A stretch of 64,000 bases of DNA from Rubrolithibacter danxiaensis (lineage in GTDB: Bacteria > Bacteroidota > Bacteroidia > Sphingobacteriales > Sphingobacteriaceae), in contig NZ_JBKOPS010000009.1 in assembly GCF_047272945.1 (NCBI RefSeq), forward strand, positions 1-64,000, written 5' to 3'. Of this stretch, positions 17,058-25,745 are shown in pieces. The notes below the pieces were generated by a model. The model had not been told where the DNA came from and made no database searches. It saw only the letters and a program-made list of their open reading frames with translations. The position numbers were made by a program, and so were the translations under genes. How positions within the stretch are numbered: position 1 is the first letter of the stretch; each line of letters starts with the position of its first letter.

Positions 17058-18305
17058 ATGGATAAACTCATTACTGAAGAGATAATAACGAAGAGGAAAA
17101 GGAAACTCTTCTTCACAATAGGAATACTTGTTACCTGCCTGATTATAGCTGTTTGGATGCTCCGGTTTTTTGTGAAGAGCACAGTTAAACGCTCGGAAAT
17201 TGCTACTGCTGTTGTAGAAGTGGGAAACGTAGAAAACACGATAAATGCTTCCGGCGAAATTCTACCGGAATTTGAACAGGTAATAACCAGCCCGATCAAT
17301 TCTTCAGTACAAAATGTATTGATTGATGCAGGAACTTCAATAAAACCGGGCCAGGCGATTTTAACACTCGATAAATCTTCTGCTGAGGTTGAATATGAAA
17401 AGCAGAAATTTCAGCTCGAATCAAAACGCAACAGTATTCATAAACTAAAGCTCGAACTGGATAAAAGCTTTTTCGACATCCAGTCAAATAACGAGATCAA
17501 GCAACTAAAAATTAACAGTTTAAAAGCTTCGCTTGAAGATACAAAAAGGCTGTATAAGGCTGGTGGCGCAACTAAAGAAGATGTTGCGCAGGCCGAGTTG
17601 AATCTGAAAGTAGCACAGCTGGAGAAGAAACAACTGGAGAACGAAATTCAGAACAAAGTGCAAACCATGAAAGCGGAGATGAAAGAATCAGAACTCGCAG
17701 CTGCTATTCAGGAAAATGATCTTCGTGAACTGGAAAAGAAACTGAAAGAAGCTGATATTATGGCAAACAGATCCGGAGTTGTAACCTGGGTTAATAAAAA
17801 TATTGGAGCCAGTATCCGCGAAGGCGAAACGCTGGCCCGCATTGCTGATCTTAAAAGTTTCAAAGTTTCGGGAACTATTGCCGACAGTTACCTGGACCAG
17901 CTGCATAAAGGAATGCAGGCCATCATCCGCATAAATGATACAAAATTAACAGGGATCGTAACAATGGTTTCTCCCTCCGTCCAAAACGGCCTTATTTCTT
18001 TTGATGTGCAATTAGATGAACGAGATAATAAACTGCTGCGGCCTAACCTGAAAGTAGACGTGTTTCTTGTTACAGAGAGCAAAACAAACGTGTACCGGGT
18101 TTCAAATGGTGCTGCTTTTAAAGGAAGCGACTTGCAGGAAATCTTCGTGGTAAAAGGAAACAAGGCAGAAAGAAGAACAGTTCATACCGGTTTATCAAAC
18201 TTTGATTACATAGAAATTAAAGACAATGTGAAACCCGGGGAAGTGGTAATCACGTCTAATATGAGTGATTACAAAAATGCAAAGGCAATAACCATTACCA
18301 ATTAG
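17058..18305 (+). CDS. HlyD/MacA-type periplasmic adaptor (membrane-fusion protein)
   Basis: First gene of an export operon. The ATG at 17058 gives a 415-residue protein; an in-frame TTG further upstream falls before the likely promoter and is rejected. A transmembrane anchor covers about residues 16-36. The lipoyl/barrel-sandwich half-motif INSSVQNVLIDAGTSIKPGQ is followed by a long coiled-coil hairpin (about 105-235), then the second half-motif and a beta-barrel domain (LKSFKVSGTIADSYLDQL). It should bridge an inner-membrane ABC transporter to the outer-membrane channel encoded next. The TolC-like gene begins four bases after the stop. Confidence 0.88.
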   Translation: MDKLITEEIITKRKRKLFFTIGILVTCLIIAVWMLRFFVKSTVKRSEIATAVVEVGNVENTINASGEILPEFEQVITSPINSSVQNVLIDAGTSIKPGQAILTLDKSSAEVEYEKQKFQLESKRNSIHKLKLELDKSFFDIQSNNEIKQLKINSLKASLEDTKRLYKAGGATKEDVAQAELNLKVAQLEKKQLENEIQNKVQTMKAEMKESELAAAIQENDLRELEKKLKEADIMANRSGVVTWVNKNIGASIREGETLARIADLKSFKVSGTIADSYLDQLHKGMQAIIRINDTKLTGIVTMVSPSVQNGLISFDVQLDERDNKLLRPNLKVDVFLVTESKTNVYRVSNGAAFKGSDLQEIFVVKGNKAERRTVHTGLSNFDYIEIKDNVKPGEVVITSNMSDYKNAKAITITN

Positions 18306-18309
18306 TCTG

Positions 18310-19770
18310 ATGAAAGCTATTTATATACTTACAATTTTACTTTCGGGACAATTGAGCACTGGTTTTTCTCGGGATTTGCAAGATACTATCAGATTAAGCT
18401 TGCAGGAAGTAGTAGCAATGGCCAAAGATAAGTCAATTGCGGCACGACAGGCTTCTACCGTTAAAGAAACCCGGTATTGGGAATGGCGGACGTTCAAATC
18501 CAACTACCAGCCGCAGCTATCTCTTCAGGGAATACTTCCGGGATACAGCAAAACTTACGCCGAGGTTCTGCAACCAAATGGAACAGTTGATTTTCAGCCG
18601 GTACGAAATAATAATTCTTCGCTAAATCTGTCGTTCAGCCAAAGCATTTCTGCAACTGGCGGAACTGTTTTCGGCACTACCCAGATGCAGCGCTTTGATG
18701 ATTTTGACCGGAATAATGTGTTGTACAACGGTGTTCCGTATGCACTCGGTTATAGTCAGCCTTTATTTCAGTTTAACCGTTTAAGATGGGATAAGAAAAT
18801 TGAACCGTTAAAATACAATGAAAGCAAGCAGGCGTACATCGAATCGATGGAAAAAATATCAATAAATGCCAGCTCGTATTTCTTCGACCTTCTTCTTGCT
18901 CAGGTAAACCTGCAAATTGCCGAAACGAATTTAAGCAATACCGAAAACATACTGAAAGTAGCAAATATGAAGCTTGAATTAGGCCGCATAACACGAAACG
19001 AAATTCTGCAACTACAGCTTGAACAGTTAAAAGCCGAAAAAGCAGTCGGAATTGCCAAACGCGACATGGAAATCGCCACGCTTAATCTTCGTTCGTACAC
19101 CGGGCTTTTAAGTACTGATAAGATTGCCCTTTTGCCTCCTCAAGCAAGTATAAACATGAATGTAGCAACCGAAAAAGTGATTTCTGAAGCGTATGCAAAC
19201 CGCTCGGATGCTATTGCTTTTATTCGCCGGATGGCAGAAGCGAAAAGAGATGTTGCTAAAGCTAAAGGCGATAATGGCTTAAATGCTACGTTAACTGCGA
19301 GGTTAGGTTTTTCAAAAAGCGCCTCAAAAATGTTCCAGGTTTACGAGTCGCCGCAAAACCAGCAATTGGTTCAATTAGAATTGGATATACCGATAATGGA
19401 TTGGGGAAGATCAAAATCAAGAACTAAGACTGCGCAGGCAAATGAACAGTTTACCGAATATGCAGTAGAGCAGGATAAGCAAAACTTTACCCAGGAAATT
19501 GTAACGCAGGTAACCTTATTTGAGATGATGAAAGATCAACTGGTACTTACTGCAAATGCCGATAGTATTGCTTCTGAAAAATACCAGATAGCAAAAGACC
19601 GGTATCTTCTTGGGAATCTAAGTATTACAGATTTGAGTATCGCTTTCCAGGAAAAAGACCAGGCAAAACGTGACTACATTTTTGCTCTTCGCGATTTCTG
19701 GGGAGCTTATTATCAGTTAAGATATTTATCTCTGTATGATTTCGAAAAAAATCAGAAAATAACCTATTAA
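18310..19770 (+). CDS. TolC-family outer-membrane efflux protein
   Basis: A 486-residue outer-membrane channel with a signal peptide (about 1-20, STGFS|R). It has the two internally related helical hairpin regions of the outer-membrane efflux (OEP) family; Gln/Glu-rich coiled coils include NLSNTENILKVANMKLELGR and QLEQLKAEKAVGIAKRDMEI. The size fits a trimeric TolC subunit. It lies between the adaptor and the ABC ATPase with short gaps, so it forms the exit duct of the same tripartite exporter. Confidence 0.85.
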   Translation: MKAIYILTILLSGQLSTGFSRDLQDTIRLSLQEVVAMAKDKSIAARQASTVKETRYWEWRTFKSNYQPQLSLQGILPGYSKTYAEVLQPNGTVDFQPVRNNNSSLNLSFSQSISATGGTVFGTTQMQRFDDFDRNNVLYNGVPYALGYSQPLFQFNRLRWDKKIEPLKYNESKQAYIESMEKISINASSYFFDLLLAQVNLQIAETNLSNTENILKVANMKLELGRITRNEILQLQLEQLKAEKAVGIAKRDMEIATLNLRSYTGLLSTDKIALLPPQASINMNVATEKVISEAYANRSDAIAFIRRMAEAKRDVAKAKGDNGLNATLTARLGFSKSASKMFQVYESPQNQQLVQLELDIPIMDWGRSKSRTKTAQANEQFTEYAVEQDKQNFTQEIVTQVTLFEMMKDQLVLTANADSIASEKYQIAKDRYLLGNLSITDLSIAFQEKDQAKRDYIFALRDFWGAYYQLRYLSLYDFEKNQKITY

Positions 19771-19789
19771 ACTTAAAAATCAAAAGAAT

Positions 19790-20455
19790 ATGATACGATT
19801 AGAAAATATTGAAAAAGTTTACCGTACAGATACGGTTGAAACCATCGCATTGGACAGCATTAGTATGAATGTGTCAAAAGGAGAATTTCTTTCAATTATG
19901 GGCCCTTCGGGATGCGGTAAAAGTACTTTACTGAATATTATGGGGCTGCTTGATGCTCCGAGCAAAGGTGATGTTAAAATTGATAATCAGCAGCTTACTA
20001 ATTTATCAGATAAGCAACTGGCACAGTTCCGTAACAAAAAAATCGGATTCATCTTTCAAAGTTTTCATTTAATTAATGATTTAAAAGTACTTGATAATGT
20101 TGAACTGCCCCTTCTCTATCGCGATTCATCTGCAAAAGAAAGGAAACGATTAGCTGAAGAAGCACTGGAAAAAGTTGGGCTGAGCAACCGGATGAAACAC
20201 TTTCCGACACAGCTTTCAGGTGGTCAGAAGCAACGGGTTGCCATAGCGAGAGCAATTGTTGGAAAACCCGACATTATCCTGGCAGACGAACCGACAGGAA
20301 ACCTGGATAGTGCTATGGGAAATGAGATTATGGATATTCTTCTTCATCTTAACCAAAGGGAAGGCACAACGGTAGTAATGGTTACGCACGACGAAAACAT
20401 GGCCCGTAAAACGCACCGTTTAGTAAGGCTATTTGACGGATCACAGGTTCAATAA
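19790..20455 (+). CDS. ABC transporter ATP-binding protein (MacB/LolD type)
   Basis: A complete 221-residue ABC ATPase. Walker A is GPSGCGKST (38-46), the Q-loop is FIFQSFHLI (88-96), the signature is LSGGQ (142-146), Walker B is IILADE (162-167) with the catalytic Glu 167, and the H-loop is MVTHDEN near the end. This type pairs with FtsX-like permeases and drives mechanotransmission exporters such as MacAB or LolCDE. The two FtsX-like permeases encoded downstream are its natural partners. Confidence 0.95.
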   Translation: MIRLENIEKVYRTDTVETIALDSISMNVSKGEFLSIMGPSGCGKSTLLNIMGLLDAPSKGDVKIDNQQLTNLSDKQLAQFRNKKIGFIFQSFHLINDLKVLDNVELPLLYRDSSAKERKRLAEEALEKVGLSNRMKHFPTQLSGGQKQRVAIARAIVGKPDIILADEPTGNLDSAMGNEIMDILLHLNQREGTTVVMVTHDENMARKTHRLVRLFDGSQVQ

Positions 20456-20516
20456 TTTTAAAGTTGAAAGTAGCAAAACCAACAACTTATTACTCACAAC
20501 CTACAGCTCAAAAATC

Positions 20517-21758
20517 ATGTTAAAAAATTATTTAAAAATAGCCCTGGCGGTTTTACAGCGAAGAAAATTCTTCACTTTTATCAGCCTTTTTGGTATCAGC
20601 TTTACGCTTACCATCCTGATACTGCTCAGCTCGTTTGCTGATCATGCCATTAGTACCAGCTATCCGGAATTAAACAAAGACAGATCTTTATACATCACAA
20701 CCTTACAACAGCTAAATACAAAGAAGTTTGGTATGATGCAGGGTCCGGGCAGCTTTTATTTTATGGACCATTATGCGGGCTCATTAAAAACACCTGAAAA
20801 AGTTGGTATCTCTTCGATGTTTATCGCTACCAACACCTATGTTAATAATAAAAAATTTGTTATTAATGTAAAATATACCAATGAAGCTTTCTGGGATGTT
20901 ATTTCCTATGATTTTATAGAAGGAAAACCGTATACAAAGCAGCAAATAGCAAACGGCGAAAAGATAGCTGTAATTACTGACGATACTAAAAGGGAATATT
21001 TTGGCGATGTTAAAAATGCGGTGGGGAAGTATATTGAAACTGACAATGTTCAATATAGGGTAGTAGGAGTAGTGAAAGCAAGTCCGGTAACTATGATCTA
21101 TTCTTATGCAGATATGTTTCTTCCATACACTATTTCAAAGGCAGATTACCGGAATAAAGGATATATGGGCAATTATGTAGCAGTGCTTTTAGCAAAGTCA
21201 AAAGATGATCTCCCTAAAATTCAGGAAGAGTTTGCGTCTGTAGTTTCAAAGATACCGCCTGAGAACCCTAAAGATTTTGACGAATTTCATAGCAGCGCTG
21301 ATCCTTATCTTGCAACTTTTACACGCATAATTTTTGGGGACGGAAATAATTCGGGAATTACAAAATTTGGAATTACCATCTTTCTGTTCGTACTGCTGAT
21401 TATGCTTCTTCCAACTATTAACCTGGTTAATATAAATATCAGCAGGATTATGGAACGCTCGTCAGAAATTGCAGTAAGAAAGGCCTTTGGCGCATCTTCC
21501 GGAACGCTCGTTATCCAGTTTATTGTAGAAAATATCATCCTGACATTGCTTGGAGGTTTGATAGGGCTGGCATTTGCCGGTGTTGTAATACATTTTGTTA
21601 ACGAAAGTCAACTGATTCAAAATGCCAATTTCGGTATTGATTTAAGTGTTTTTGCCTACACCATCCTCGCATCATTATTCTTTGGCCTTCTATCAGGAGT
21701 CTATCCCGCCTGGCGGATGTCAAGATTGCACGTAGTTAAGGCTTTAAAAGCACAATAG
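20517..21758 (+). CDS. FtsX/MacB-like ABC transporter permease
   Basis: The ATG at 20517 starts MLKNYLKIALAVLQRRKFFT and gives 413 residues with four transmembrane segments: one at about 20-42 and three in the C-terminal FtsX domain (about 285-410). Between them is a large periplasmic MacB-core-like domain. The C-terminal motif ISRIMERSSEIAVRKAFGAS is the FtsX coupling segment. An open frame runs upstream into the ATPase gene, but its residues do not resemble the family. The 61-bp gap before the start holds A/C-rich low-complexity DNA. Confidence 0.88.
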   Translation: MLKNYLKIALAVLQRRKFFTFISLFGISFTLTILILLSSFADHAISTSYPELNKDRSLYITTLQQLNTKKFGMMQGPGSFYFMDHYAGSLKTPEKVGISSMFIATNTYVNNKKFVINVKYTNEAFWDVISYDFIEGKPYTKQQIANGEKIAVITDDTKREYFGDVKNAVGKYIETDNVQYRVVGVVKASPVTMIYSYADMFLPYTISKADYRNKGYMGNYVAVLLAKSKDDLPKIQEEFASVVSKIPPENPKDFDEFHSSADPYLATFTRIIFGDGNNSGITKFGITIFLFVLLIMLLPTINLVNINISRIMERSSEIAVRKAFGASSGTLVIQFIVENIILTLLGGLIGLAFAGVVIHFVNESQLIQNANFGIDLSVFAYTILASLFFGLLSGVYPAWRMSRLHVVKALKAQ

Positions 21759-21784
21759 ATAGTCATCATTAAAAAAATAGAAAT

Positions 21785-22960
21785 ATGCTTTCGCACTTAT
21801 TTAAACTTATATGGAACAAGAAAAAGCAGAATTTTCTGCTTATAGTTGAAATGCTTGTATCCTTTGCAGTTCTGTTTGCAGTGTTTACACTGGTAGTTTT
21901 TTATTATAATAACTATAAAAAGGATGCCGGCTTTAAATACGAGAATGTTTGGACAGTCAGTTATACAGTTCCTTCCGGCATAAATAGAAATGATTCTGTA
22001 ATGATGTCTATAGAGGCTCTCAGAAATATCATTTCTTCCATGCCCCAGGTAAAATTACTGAGCTTTTCTGGGAATAACGTCCCCTTTTCAATGAATCAGT
22101 TTAACTCCATGCTTTCCTATAAAAATAAACAGGCATTAAGCGACTTCTACCTCGGTGAGCGCTCTTATAAAGACGTTCTGGATTTGCAATTAGTAAAAGG
22201 TAGTTGGTACAGTCGGGATATGATTACCTCACGAACCAAGCCTGTTGTTATCAATGAAACATTAAAAGAAAACCTTTTTGGGAATGAAGACCCTATAGGA
22301 AAAATTATTTCATCAGACCCTGAAAAATTTAAAGTTGTAGGTGTTGTTCACGATTTTAAGAGTAAGGGAGATTATCAGGATGCCGGCAACGGCCTTTTCC
22401 GGGTTCTCGACTCTGCAGATTATAAAAATCAAAATTCGATACTTATAAAAGTTGATCCCGATGCGAATGCCGCTTTTGAAGCAAAGCTATACAAGACACT
22501 TTCAAATTTCAGCAAAAATGCAAACACAGAAATTGAACACTTAGATAAAAAACTGGTAAGCAAGAATAAAGTAACCCTGGTGCCCATGTTAATTCTTCTT
22601 ATTGTAGCATCGTTTTTAATAATCAACGTAGCCTTAGGCCTGTTTGGAGTGTTATGGTATAATATTAATAAACGCAGGGGCGAAATCGGCCTACGGAGAG
22701 CAATTGGTGCTTCTGGAAATTCAATATCGAAACAACTGGTCGGGGAGGCCCTCGTCCTTGCCACACTGTCGTTAATTATCGGCTCTTTCTTTGCCATTCA
22801 GTTTCCTTTACTAAATGTATTTGATCTTCCGGCACATATTTATATAACCGCACTGCTGCTTTCAATTGCGTTTATTTACTTACTTGTTACTATTTGTGCT
22901 TTATATCCCGGAAAACAGGCTGCAGCAATTTATCCGGCAGTTGCTTTGCATGAAGAATAA
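21785..22960 (+). CDS. FtsX/MacB-like ABC transporter permease (second subunit)
   Basis: A 391-residue protein with the same plan as the preceding permease: an N-terminal transmembrane helix (about 18-42), a periplasmic domain of about 220 residues with NETLKENLFGNEDPIGKIIS, and three C-terminal helices (about 275-390) with NKRRGEIGLRRAIGASGNSI. The two permeases are clearly different sequences, so the exporter core is probably a heterodimer served by the single ATPase. It is separated from the first permease by 26 bases. Confidence 0.88.
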   Translation: MLSHLFKLIWNKKKQNFLLIVEMLVSFAVLFAVFTLVVFYYNNYKKDAGFKYENVWTVSYTVPSGINRNDSVMMSIEALRNIISSMPQVKLLSFSGNNVPFSMNQFNSMLSYKNKQALSDFYLGERSYKDVLDLQLVKGSWYSRDMITSRTKPVVINETLKENLFGNEDPIGKIISSDPEKFKVVGVVHDFKSKGDYQDAGNGLFRVLDSADYKNQNSILIKVDPDANAAFEAKLYKTLSNFSKNANTEIEHLDKKLVSKNKVTLVPMLILLIVASFLIINVALGLFGVLWYNINKRRGEIGLRRAIGASGNSISKQLVGEALVLATLSLIIGSFFAIQFPLLNVFDLPAHIYITALLLSIAFIYLLVTICALYPGKQAAAIYPAVALHEE

Positions 22961-22983
22961 TCCTTAAATTAACATCGGTTTTT

Positions 22984-24357
22984 ATGGTTTTAATTATTGA
23001 TGACGATATCGCAGTAAGAACATCATTAGTGCTCTTGCTGCAAAGTGAGGGATATAAAGTGACGTCTGCCGCTTCGCAGCAAGAGGCTTTGGACGCTATA
23101 AAAAAACAGGAACCCTCTCTGATCATTCTCGACCTTAATTTTTCAATTGATACTTCTGGAATAGAAGGTATGGAACTGCTTGGAAAGATTAAACAGGTAA
23201 GTCCCGCTGTTCCTGTTATTCTGATTACAGGCTGGGCCTCTATTGAACTGGCAGTGCAGGGAATGAAATTAGGGGCCAATGATTTTATTAATAAGCCCTG
23301 GAGTAATGAACATTTGCTGCAATCGGTAAAAACACTGCTTAATCTCCAGGAAAAGAAAACGGGTAATCATACACGTAAACAGCTGGATAAGCTCTACAAT
23401 TTTAAGCAGATCATAGGTGAAGATCATCAGATGCTTCAGTTGCTGGATACAATAGGGCACGTTGCCTCTACAGATGCTTCAGTATTAATTAATGGCGAAA
23501 GCGGAACCGGAAAAGAGCTGATTGCAGAAGCAATCCATCAAAATAGCCTCCGCTGTAACCGCCCGTTTATCAAAGTTAATCTTGGCGGAATTTCAACTTC
23601 TTTATTTGAAAGTGAGATGTTCGGGCACGTTCGCGGAGCCTTTACTGATGCCCGGACAGACAGGATCGGCCGGTTTGAAATGGCAAATAAAGGAACGATA
23701 TTTTTAGATGAAATTGGTGATTTGGATGCGGGAAGTCAGGTAAAGTTACTGCGTGTTTTGCAGGATAGAACTTATGAGGTTTTAGGAAGCAGCCGGACAA
23801 AAACCGTAGATGTACGGGTAATTTGTGCTACAAACAGAAACCTGGAAGAAATGGTAAGCAAGGGAACTTTCAGGGAAGATCTCCTTTACAGGATAAATCT
23901 GATAACAGTAAAATTACCGGCTTTGCGGGAGAGGCCGAAAGACATCCCGCTGCTGGTTTCATTCTTCACAAACAATCTTAAAGAAGTATATAACCGCCCT
24001 GCCCTTACTGTAACTGCCGAAGCGATGAAATGGTTACAAAACCTGCCCTTACCGGGAAATATAAGGCAGTTGAAAAACCTGGTGGAACGAACAGTTCTGG
24101 TTAGCAGGCATGACAAGCTTGACACGAAAGATTTTCAGCAGCAATACGAAATGTCTCCGGCGAAAAAAGGAAATCTGCAGCTTCCTGAGGTGGGAACATT
24201 AAGTTTGGATGAGATAGAAGTAATGATGATAAAAAAAGCTATGGAGTTTCATAAAAACCGCATTACAAAAGCAGCAAACTCTTTGGGTATAACACGTAAT
24301 GCCTTGTACCGCCGTTTAGAAAAATATAATATTCCATACGATGAAACTGCGGACTAA
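22984..24357 (+). CDS. NtrC-family sigma-54-dependent response regulator
   Basis: A 457-residue enhancer-binding protein. The receiver domain (1-120) has acidic residues D6-D8, phosphoacceptor D50, T82 and K104. The AAA+ domain (about 140-375) has Walker A GESGTGKE (171-178), the sigma-54 contact loop GAFTDA (218-223, in place of GAFTGA, a change common in this Bacteroidota family) and Walker B GTIFLDEI (237-244). A Fis-type helix-turn-helix ends the protein (ITKAANSLGITRNALYRRLE). The gene follows the second permease by 23 bases and overlaps the kinase gene by 17, so it probably controls this export operon. Confidence 0.95.
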   Translation: MVLIIDDDIAVRTSLVLLLQSEGYKVTSAASQQEALDAIKKQEPSLIILDLNFSIDTSGIEGMELLGKIKQVSPAVPVILITGWASIELAVQGMKLGANDFINKPWSNEHLLQSVKTLLNLQEKKTGNHTRKQLDKLYNFKQIIGEDHQMLQLLDTIGHVASTDASVLINGESGTGKELIAEAIHQNSLRCNRPFIKVNLGGISTSLFESEMFGHVRGAFTDARTDRIGRFEMANKGTIFLDEIGDLDAGSQVKLLRVLQDRTYEVLGSSRTKTVDVRVICATNRNLEEMVSKGTFREDLLYRINLITVKLPALRERPKDIPLLVSFFTNNLKEVYNRPALTVTAEAMKWLQNLPLPGNIRQLKNLVERTVLVSRHDKLDTKDFQQQYEMSPAKKGNLQLPEVGTLSLDEIEVMMIKKAMEFHKNRITKAANSLGITRNALYRRLEKYNIPYDETAD

Positions 24358-25657
24358 GTACCTTCTTTTTGTTCTGATACTTCATTTAACTACGCTTGTC
24401 CTCACTTTCCTGATTTTTAAAGAAAATAAAATCCTTTTCATTCTTGCCGAAGTATTTATCCTCATTTCACTGTATTTATCGTGGGAATTGTACAAGCAGC
24501 TCCTTCAACCATTACGAATGCTTTTGGAAGGTATTAATGCAATAACCGACAAAGATTTTAATGTAAAATTCCTTCCTACCGGAAAGTACGAAATGGACCA
24601 GTTGATTCACGTTTACAATAACATGATTGACAGTTTACGAACAGAACGCACCTTGCAGGAAGAACAGCACCTGTTCCTTGAAAAATTGATAAATACTTCC
24701 CCAACAGGAGTCATAGTACTTGATTATGATAATAATATTTCTCAGCTCAATCCGCGTGCATCTGAATTTCTTGGATTAAAGAATGAAGCACTGATTAATA
24801 AACCTGTTGAATCTATTGAACATCCCGTACTGAAAGAAATCAGCGTTCTGAAAACTGGGGAGTCTAAAATTGTAAGCATAAATGGGTTAGAAAGCTATAA
24901 GTGTCAAAAATCTTCTTTTATTGATCGCGGTTTTCCGCGTTATTTTATCATGATAGAAGAACTGAGCGCCGAAATACTGGTAGCAGAAAAAAAAGCTTAC
25001 GGAAAAGTAATCCGGATGATGGCGCATGAGGTAAACAATACGATCGGGCCGGTAAACTCAATTATGAATTCCGCATTATTGATCCAGCAGCAGCAAGCTT
25101 CTCATCAGGAACTTCAACATGCATTACAGGTTGCCATAGAAAGAAATAATAACCTGAATATTTTTATGCGTAATCTGGCAGACGTGGTACGCCTTCCGGC
25201 ACCTGATAAAAAGCTGCTTGATATTAACCTTCTGCTCATTTCAGCAGGAAAGTTACTTGAACTAAGAGCAAAAGAAAAAGGGATAGAAATAGAATTTCAC
25301 CTTTCCCCCGAACCCTTAAACTTAAAAGCAGATATTCAGCAACTGGAACAGGCAATTATCAATATTATAAAAAACGCAATAGATGCTATTGAACCTCAAA
25401 CTCAGGGAAGGATTCAAATCATAACTGAATTTTCTCCGCCCCAACTTATTATCAGAGATAATGGCAAAGGAATATCAGAACAGGTTGAGGCTAATTTATT
25501 TACACCCTTCTTCAGTACAAAAAAAGACGGGCAAGGAGTGGGGTTAACGTTAATCCGCGAAATTCTGATGAATCATCGTTTTGACTTTTCTTTAAAAACT
25601 TCTGATAATAGATTTACGGATTTCAGTATTTTATTTAATCCGCGGAAGTTGAAATAG
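24341..25657 (+). CDS. NtrY-like sensor histidine kinase
   Basis: A 438-residue membrane kinase with two close transmembrane helices (about 7-26 and 31-48) and almost no periplasmic loop, suggesting that it senses within the membrane or through a partner. A HAMP-like segment (about 50-105) and a PAS domain (about 110-210) precede the dimerisation region with RMMAHEVNNTIGPVN, phosphoacceptor His 229. The ATPase domain has N-box NIIKNAIDAIEP, G1 IRDNGKGIS and G2 GQGVGLTLIREI. The gene overlaps the response regulator by 17 bases, a sign of translational coupling. Confidence 0.92.
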   Translation: MKLRTKYLLFVLILHLTTLVLTFLIFKENKILFILAEVFILISLYLSWELYKQLLQPLRMLLEGINAITDKDFNVKFLPTGKYEMDQLIHVYNNMIDSLRTERTLQEEQHLFLEKLINTSPTGVIVLDYDNNISQLNPRASEFLGLKNEALINKPVESIEHPVLKEISVLKTGESKIVSINGLESYKCQKSSFIDRGFPRYFIMIEELSAEILVAEKKAYGKVIRMMAHEVNNTIGPVNSIMNSALLIQQQQASHQELQHALQVAIERNNNLNIFMRNLADVVRLPAPDKKLLDINLLLISAGKLLELRAKEKGIEIEFHLSPEPLNLKADIQQLEQAIINIIKNAIDAIEPQTQGRIQIITEFSPPQLIIRDNGKGISEQVEANLFTPFFSTKKDGQGVGLTLIREILMNHRFDFSLKTSDNRFTDFSILFNPRKLK

Positions 25658-25699
25658 TACTGATATTACAAGCAGAAAAATAGCTATCTCCTAAACAGA

Positions 25700-25735
25700 A
25701 ACGGCTGTCCTGATCAGACAGCCGTTCTTATTATG
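25700..25735. terminator. bidirectional rho-independent terminator
   Basis: AACGGCTGTC (25700-25709) and GACAGCCGTT (25717-25726) form a perfect 10-bp stem with a 7-base loop, followed by TCTTATT. It separates the kinase gene from the convergent LruC gene and closes the export operon. Confidence 0.88.
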
Positions 25736-25745
25736 AGAGCTACAA

